64,000 bases of DNA from Bifidobacterium biavatii DSM 23969. Lineage in GTDB: Bacteria; Actinomycetota; Actinomycetes; Actinomycetales; Bifidobacteriaceae. The stretch spans positions 1 to 64,000 of the forward strand of contig NZ_JGYN01000003.1 of NCBI RefSeq assembly GCF_000741165.1, written 5' to 3'. Position numbers and translations under genes: made by a program. Below, one piece after another: positions 59,864-64,000 of the stretch (position 1 is its first letter; the number at the start of each line of letters is the position of its first letter). Below the pieces are notes generated by a model. It made no database searches. It was not told the DNA's origin and saw nothing but the letters and a program-made list of their open reading frames with translations.

Positions 59864-60799
59864 TTACGCGAGATCGGTGGGGTTGATCTCGGCCTTGTCG
59901 ATCGCACCGGATTCGACGCCCCAGTGCTTGAGGATCTTGCCGTACGTGCCATCGTCCATGAGCTCCTGCACGGCGGCCTGAATGAATTTGTCCATCTCCT
60001 CATCGCCCTTGGCAATGGCCACGCCCTGCTTCGCGGTGCCTTCCACGTCGCCGAGCATTTCGAGCTCGCCGCCGGTCTGGCTGATCGCGTAGCCGCCGAC
60101 CGGCGAATCGGCGTAGAACACGTCAGCCTTGCCGGTCACCACGCTGGTGGCCGCGTCGGTCTGCAGCTTGGTGGACAGCACTTCGGTCGCATCCTTGCCG
60201 TCGGCCTTGCACTGTTCGGCAGCCTTGTTGGCCTCCTCTTCCTGCACGGTGCCGGTCTGCACGGCGATCTTCAGGCCGCACAGCTGCGTGGTGTCGACCT
60301 TGTTCGGGTTGCCCTTCTTGACGATCCAGCTGAAGCCGGACTTGTAGTAGCTGACGAAGTCTACGGCTTCGAGGCGTTCCTTGGTGATCGTCATCGCGGT
60401 GATGCCGAGGTCGTACTTGCTGCCGACCGACGGGACGATCGAGTCGAACGTGGACGAGACGATTTCCGTCTTGACGCCGGCGATCTTGCCGATCGCGGTC
60501 GCGATGTCGACATCGTAGCCGACCGGCGTCTTGCCGTCTTCCGCGAGGAATTCGGCCGGCGCGTACGACAGTTCCATGCCGACGGTGAGCTTGCCGGCGC
60601 TCTTGACCTTGCTCGGCAGGAGCGCGGCGACGGCGTCGTTGGTCTTGACGCCGCTCAGATCGTAGCCTTCGGTCGCGTTGGACGCGGTGCCCGTGGTGGA
60701 GTCGGTGGTCGTGTCGGTGGTGCCGCAGGCCGCCGTGGCAAGCAGCATCGCAGCGCTCAGCGCGAGCGCGGCGGCGGTCTTGAGGTTCTTGAACATCAT
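59864..60799 (-). CDS. Amino-acid-binding lipoprotein 1
   Basis: Family 3 solute-binding protein of 311 residues. The signal peptide is ALALSAAMLLATAAC with lipobox Cys near residue 25, followed by a Thr-rich spacer. The ligand-binding core has LTVGMELSYAPAEFLAEDG, VGYDVDIATAIG, ERLEAVDFVSYYKSG and VFYADSPVGGYA. The end is GVESGAIDKAEINPTDLA. It is the upstream gene of the permease-ATPase pair. It is closely related to the next binding protein, so the two are tandem duplicates. Confidence 0.93.
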   Translation of the reverse strand: MMFKNLKTAAALALSAAMLLATAACGTTDTTTDSTTGTASNATEGYDLSGVKTNDAVAALLPSKVKSAGKLTVGMELSYAPAEFLAEDGKTPVGYDVDIATAIGKIAGVKTEIVSSTFDSIVPSVGSKYDLGITAMTITKERLEAVDFVSYYKSGFSWIVKKGNPNKVDTTQLCGLKIAVQTGTVQEEEANKAAEQCKADGKDATEVLSTKLQTDAATSVVTGKADVFYADSPVGGYAISQTGGELEMLGDVEGTAKQGVAIAKGDEEMDKFIQAAVQELMDDGTYGKILKHWGVESGAIDKAEINPTDLA

Positions 60800-60924
60800 G
60801 GTTCCTCTCTTGTTCTCTCGGTTCTCGATGTGTTTACCGAGTATACAGAGAGGACAGGTTTTTCCTGTTACCGTGCCGTGCGCGGTCGTTCAGGCCCAGC
60901 AAATCCGCCACTGCCATTCGAACG

Positions 60925-61144
60925 GACAAGGCAAACCCACTCACCGTCATTTCGACCGGACAAAGCAAACCCACTCATCGTCATTTCGACCGAGCGAAGC
61001 GAGCGGAGAAATCTTCCTCAGAGCCAGCACCTCTCTCAAGATTTCTCGACTCGGCTTCGCCTCGCTCGAAATGACAAGAGAACAGCCGTCATTCCGGTCG
61101 AAATGACAAGAGAACAGCCGTCATTCCGGTCGATATGACAAGTT
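60925..61144. repeat. Array of family 2 repeats with tandem satellites
   Basis: The intact element runs from TCATTTCGA (60981) to TCGAAATGA (61074). Upstream a 32-base unit containing AAACCCACTCA and CGTCATTTCGACCG is repeated, and downstream a 32-base unit containing AACAGCCGTCATTCCGGTCG occurs at 61081-61112 and again at 61113-61144. It fills the gap between the two binding-protein genes. Confidence 0.85.
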
Positions 61145-61149
61145 CTCAA

Positions 61150-62127
61150 TCACACGGACGGGTTGATTTCGGCCTTGTCGATCGCGCCGGACGAGACGCC
61201 CCACGTGTCGAGGATCTTCTTGTACGTGCCGTCGTCCATGAGCTTCTGGATGGCCTTCTGCACGGCTTCGGCGGTCTTCGAGTCGCCCTTCTTGATCGCC
61301 ACGGCCTCCGGAGTGACGCCCGTGTCGTCGCCGAGCGTTTCCAACGTGTCGCCGGTCTGGCTGATCGCGTATCCGGCGACCGGCGAGTCGGCGTAGAAGA
61401 TCGACGCCTTGCCGGATGCCACGGCGGTGGTCACGTCGGTCTGCAGCTTGGACGACTGGATGTCGATCGCGTCCTTGCCGTCGGCCTTGCACTGCTCGTT
61501 GGCCTTGTTGACTTCCTCTTCCTGCGTGGTGCCGGTCTGCACGGCGACCTTTACGCCGCACAGGTTCGACGTGTCGACCTTGTCGGGGTTGCCCTTGCGC
61601 ACGACCCACGTGGACCCGGCCTTGAAGTAGGTGACGAAGTCGACCGCGTCCATGCGTTCCTTGGTGACGGTGAACGAGGAGATGCCGATGTCGTATTTGC
61701 TGCCGACGGACGGGATAATCGAGTCGAACGTGGATGAAACGGTGTTTTCCTTGAGTCCGAACACGGCGGCGAGCGCCTTGGACAGGTCGACGTCGAAGCC
61801 GACGGCGGTTTTGCCGTCTTCGGCGAGGAATTCGGCCGGCGCGTACGACGTGTCGGTGCCGACGGTGAGCGTGCCGTCGCCGGCGACGGAGTCGGGCAGG
61901 AGCGCGGCGATCGCGTCGTCTTTTTGGATGGAGCTAGTGTCGAAGCCCTTGGTGGTCGAGCTGGAGCTGCTGCCGGAGCCGGACGATGACGAGCCGGAGC
62001 CGCCGGACGCGCTCGTGTCGCCCGTATCGGTGGTGCCGCAGGCCGCTGCGGCGAAGATCATGGCCGCGCCCAGCGTGGCCGCTGCGATGGAGCGCAGGTT
62101 GCGACGTATTCCCTTGCTGTAAGACAT
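61150..62127 (-). CDS. Amino-acid-binding lipoprotein 2
   Basis: Family 3 solute-binding protein of 325 residues, paralogue of the preceding one. Signal peptide AATLGAAMIFAAAAC with Cys near residue 28, then a long Ser/Gly spacer (about 30 residues). The core has LTVGTDTSYAPAEFLAEDG, VGFDVDLSKAL, ERMDAVDFVTYFKAG and IFYADSPVAGYA, and ends GVSSGAIDKAEINPSV. The start at 62127 (MSYSKGIRR) has GAGGAAA upstream; the frame extends to 62532 over smpB and is rejected. The two proteins may widen the substrate range of one transporter. Confidence 0.92.
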   Translation of the reverse strand: MSYSKGIRRNLRSIAAATLGAAMIFAAAACGTTDTGDTSASGGSGSSSSGSGSSSSSTTKGFDTSSIQKDDAIAALLPDSVAGDGTLTVGTDTSYAPAEFLAEDGKTAVGFDVDLSKALAAVFGLKENTVSSTFDSIIPSVGSKYDIGISSFTVTKERMDAVDFVTYFKAGSTWVVRKGNPDKVDTSNLCGVKVAVQTGTTQEEEVNKANEQCKADGKDAIDIQSSKLQTDVTTAVASGKASIFYADSPVAGYAISQTGDTLETLGDDTGVTPEAVAIKKGDSKTAEAVQKAIQKLMDDGTYKKILDTWGVSSGAIDKAEINPSV

Positions 62128-62284
62128 TAGGATTTCCTCTCTTGCGAATGTCGGCCGGCGGGTATGTTTCCGTTTAATTCGCGAGAGTAGGTGCCCTATG
62201 CTACATGTTCGTAAAACGAACGCCGATTGCTCACTCCGTGGACACGCAGTGGACAGTCGGCGGGCAATCGGCGACGTTCGGCCG

Positions 62285-62764
62285 TCAGCGCGAGCGCATG
62301 TTCTTGTAGCGCATGACGCGCAGGGCTTCGCGCTTGTCCTGCTCCTCACGCAGGGCCTGGCGCTTGTCGAATTCCTTCTTACCTCGGGCGAGCGCGATTT
62401 CGGCCTTGACGCGGCCGTTCTTGAAGTAAAGGCTGATCGGGATGATCGTGTAGCCCTTGGCCTCGGACTGGCGTGACAGCTTGACGATTTCCCGCTCGTG
62501 CAGCAGCAGCTTGCGCTTACGCTTGGGCGCATGGTTGTTCCACGTGCCGTTGAGGTATTCGGGAATGTTCGCGCCTTCGAGCCACATTTCGCCTCGGCGG
62601 TCGATGGAGACGAACGCCTCCGCGAGCGACGCGCGGCCTTCGCGCAGCGACTTCACCTCGGTGCCGGTGAGCACGAGTCCGGCCTCGTAGTGGTCTTCGA
62701 TGGCGTAGTCGTGCCGGGCTTTCTTGTTCTGCACGATGAGTTTCGTGCCTTCTTCCTTGGGCAT
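62285..62764 (-). CDS. smpB: SsrA-binding protein SmpB
   Basis: Trans-translation factor of 159 residues that binds tmRNA to rescue stalled ribosomes. The family blocks are [54 protein letters not shown] and [10 protein letters not shown], with the basic tail [14 protein letters not shown]. The start at 62764 has AAAGGAGG upstream; the frame extends to 62785. It lies just after the CHAP hydrolase gene, the usual ftsEX-hydrolase-smpB order. No tmRNA is in the window. Confidence 0.96.
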   Translation of the reverse strand: MPKEEGTKLIVQNKKARHDYAIEDHYEAGLVLTGTEVKSLREGRASLAEAFVSIDRRGEMWLEGANIPEYLNGTWNNHAPKRKRKLLLHEREIVKLSRQSEAKGYTIIPISLYFKNGRVKAEIALARGKKEFDKRQALREEQDKREALRVMRYKNMRSR

Positions 62765-62927
62765 CCGTCCCCCTCCTTTCGTCATGCAACGATCTTGCGA
62801 CTATGCGGCGGTCTTGCAACGCAACATCTCAGGATAGCACAACGGCCCGGTCCGTCCTCGCTGCAGGCGAAGACCGGCCAGGCCGCGCGATTCCTGCGAT
62901 TCCCGCGAAATCGCGAGTCCGCACGGA

Positions 62928-64000
62928 TCAGTGCACGAAGCGGTACTGTCCGTTGTTGGTGAGCGTGCGGTAGGAGACGACGTACAGTCCCTGCACGTTC
63001 ATTTCGGAGATGAGGATCGTGCCGTCCGCGTTCACCGCTTCGACGACCGCGACGTGGCCGTACGTGCCGTCCGCGCCGTCCTGTCCCTGATAGAACGAGA
63101 GGGCCGCGCCGACCTGCGGCACGTTGTCGACGCGCAGGCCGTACGAGGGCGCGGTGTTCGCCCAGTCGGCGCCGTTGCCCAGATAGGACGGCGTGCCGAT
63201 GCCCATTTCCTTGCGGCGGTTGTAGGCGTACCACGTGCACTGTCCGCCGGCGTACGCGTTGCCGGAGTCGCCGTTGCTGGTGCCCTGTCCGCCGGACGTG
63301 CCGCTCGACGACGAACCGCCCGAATTCGTGTTCGTATTGGTCGAATTGTTGGTCGATCCGCCCGTGTTGCCGCCGGTCGAACCGCCCGACGACGAGCCGC
63401 CGGACGTGGATCCGCCCGAATTCGTGTTCGTGTTGGTGTTCGCGTTGCCGTTTGACGTGTTGTTGTTCGACGCGTTGTTGTTGACGACCGGTTTGGTGGT
63501 GCCCTGCGGGCCGACGGTCGGCTTGGACGCGGCGGCGGCCTGTTCAGCCGCGTACTTGCGGTTGAGCGAGTCGATCTGCGAGTCGAGTAGCACGGTCTGC
63601 GCGGCCTGCTTGGCGCTGGCGTCGGTGATCTGCGCCTGCTGCGCTTCGAGGTCGGCGCGCTTCGCTTCGCCTTCCTCGCGCAGCTTGTCGAGCGCGTCAC
63701 GTTCGCTTTGCGCGTCGGCCGCGGCGGCTTCGGCCGCGGCGGCCGTTTCGTCGGCCTTGACCTTAAGTTCGGCGATGGTCTTTTCGATCGCGGCGAGACG
63801 TTCGCCGCGGTTCATTGACGTGTTGAGCGAGACGGCCGCTTCGGACGCGGCGTTCGATTCGGTGCGTGCGAGCGCGTCGCGCGTCTGCATCGCGTTGACG
63901 AATTCCTTGGTGCTGGTCGAGCCGGTAACGACGCTCATCACGTCGGACGCGTTGGAGCCGTGCATGGATTCGCGCGCCATCTGCGCGACGGCGGCGTGCG
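62928..64000 (-). CDS. CHAP-domain peptidoglycan hydrolase, 5' end beyond the window
   Basis: Secreted amidase/endopeptidase of the PcsB-like layout. The frame is open to the window edge, so the signal peptide is not seen. Visible parts are a long Ala/Glu-rich coiled coil (about 150 residues), an Asn/Thr/Ser/Gly-rich spacer of about 90 residues, and a C-terminal CHAP domain with the catalytic Cys in GGQCTWYAYNRR and His in GHVAVVEAV. Such hydrolases are activated by FtsEX through their coiled coil; ftsE and ftsX are expected just outside the window. Confidence 0.9.
   Translation of the reverse strand, partial: HAAVAQMARESMHGSNASDVMSVVTGSTSTKEFVNAMQTRDALARTESNAASEAAVSLNTSMNRGERLAAIEKTIAELKVKADETAAAAEAAAADAQSERDALDKLREEGEAKRADLEAQQAQITDASAKQAAQTVLLDSQIDSLNRKYAAEQAAAASKPTVGPQGTTKPVVNNNASNNNTSNGNANTNTNTNSGGSTSGGSSSGGSTGGNTGGSTNNSTNTNTNSGGSSSSGTSGGQGTSNGDSGNAYAGGQCTWYAYNRRKEMGIGTPSYLGNGADWANTAPSYGLRVDNVPQVGAALSFYQGQDGADGTYGHVAVVEAVNADGTILISEMNVQGLYVVSYRTLTNNGQYRFVH

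Overview
The window is a stretch of a high-GC actinobacterial chromosome, almost certainly Bifidobacterium. It opens inside a 16S rRNA gene of bifidobacterial type. It carries a GH42 beta-galactosidase with a divergent LacI regulator, a class C sortase, the tilS-hpt-ftsH cluster and the anaerobic ribonucleotide reductase pair nrdD-nrdG. The species cannot be fixed from the sequence alone.

Layout. 1-1080 (minus) is the 5' half of 16S rRNA with its leader and promoter. 1.3-13.8 kb holds an orphan class C sortase, a small unknown gene, a glutamate-cysteine ligase family gene, a very large acyl-CoA dehydratase activase (HgdC-like) gene broken by a frameshift, and nrdG/nrdD with two NrdR boxes upstream. 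14-23.6 kb holds xseA-xseB, an EEP-family membrane phosphodiesterase, tRNA-Arg(CCT), an alpha/beta hydrolase, a HAD phosphatase, ettA and a TesB thioesterase. 23.6-30.7 kb (minus) is dacB-tilS-hpt-ftsH followed by a degenerate folK-like gene and a DUF3180 gene; folE and folP are absent here. 30.8-37.2 kb holds a two-gene ABC exporter, two family 2 glycosyltransferases and an AI-2E-type permease.

The most unusual region is 38.55-44.65 kb, a 6.1-kb integrated element set into the first codons of fucO (lactaldehyde reductase). It has a tyrosine integrase at one end, imperfect 17-bp direct repeats at both ends, and a Rep protein with an HUH endonuclease plus superfamily 3 helicase architecture like that of CRESS-DNA viruses. 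It also has an iteron-bearing origin with a near-nonanucleotide, and a run of very small overlapping genes, two of them with a single membrane segment. The element has replaced the original promoter and ribosome binding site of fucO with its own.

44.9-56.7 kb holds a TSUP exporter, coaX, an orphan sugar-binding lipoprotein, GH42 beta-galactosidase with a LacI regulator and matching operators, an RluA-family pseudouridine synthase, a lipoprotein, glmS and an XRE regulator. 57.0-57.7 kb is a HepT/MntA-type toxin-antitoxin pair. 57.8-62.1 kb is an amino-acid ABC transporter with two paralogous binding lipoproteins. The window ends with smpB and the 3' part of a CHAP-domain peptidoglycan hydrolase.

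Three families of short intergenic repeats are scattered through the window: a CCCTCAGTCA/GGGGAGCC palindrome family, a TCATTTCGA/TCGAAATGA family, and a CCTTCGGAAAAACACC family. One copy of the second family lies in frame inside tilS.
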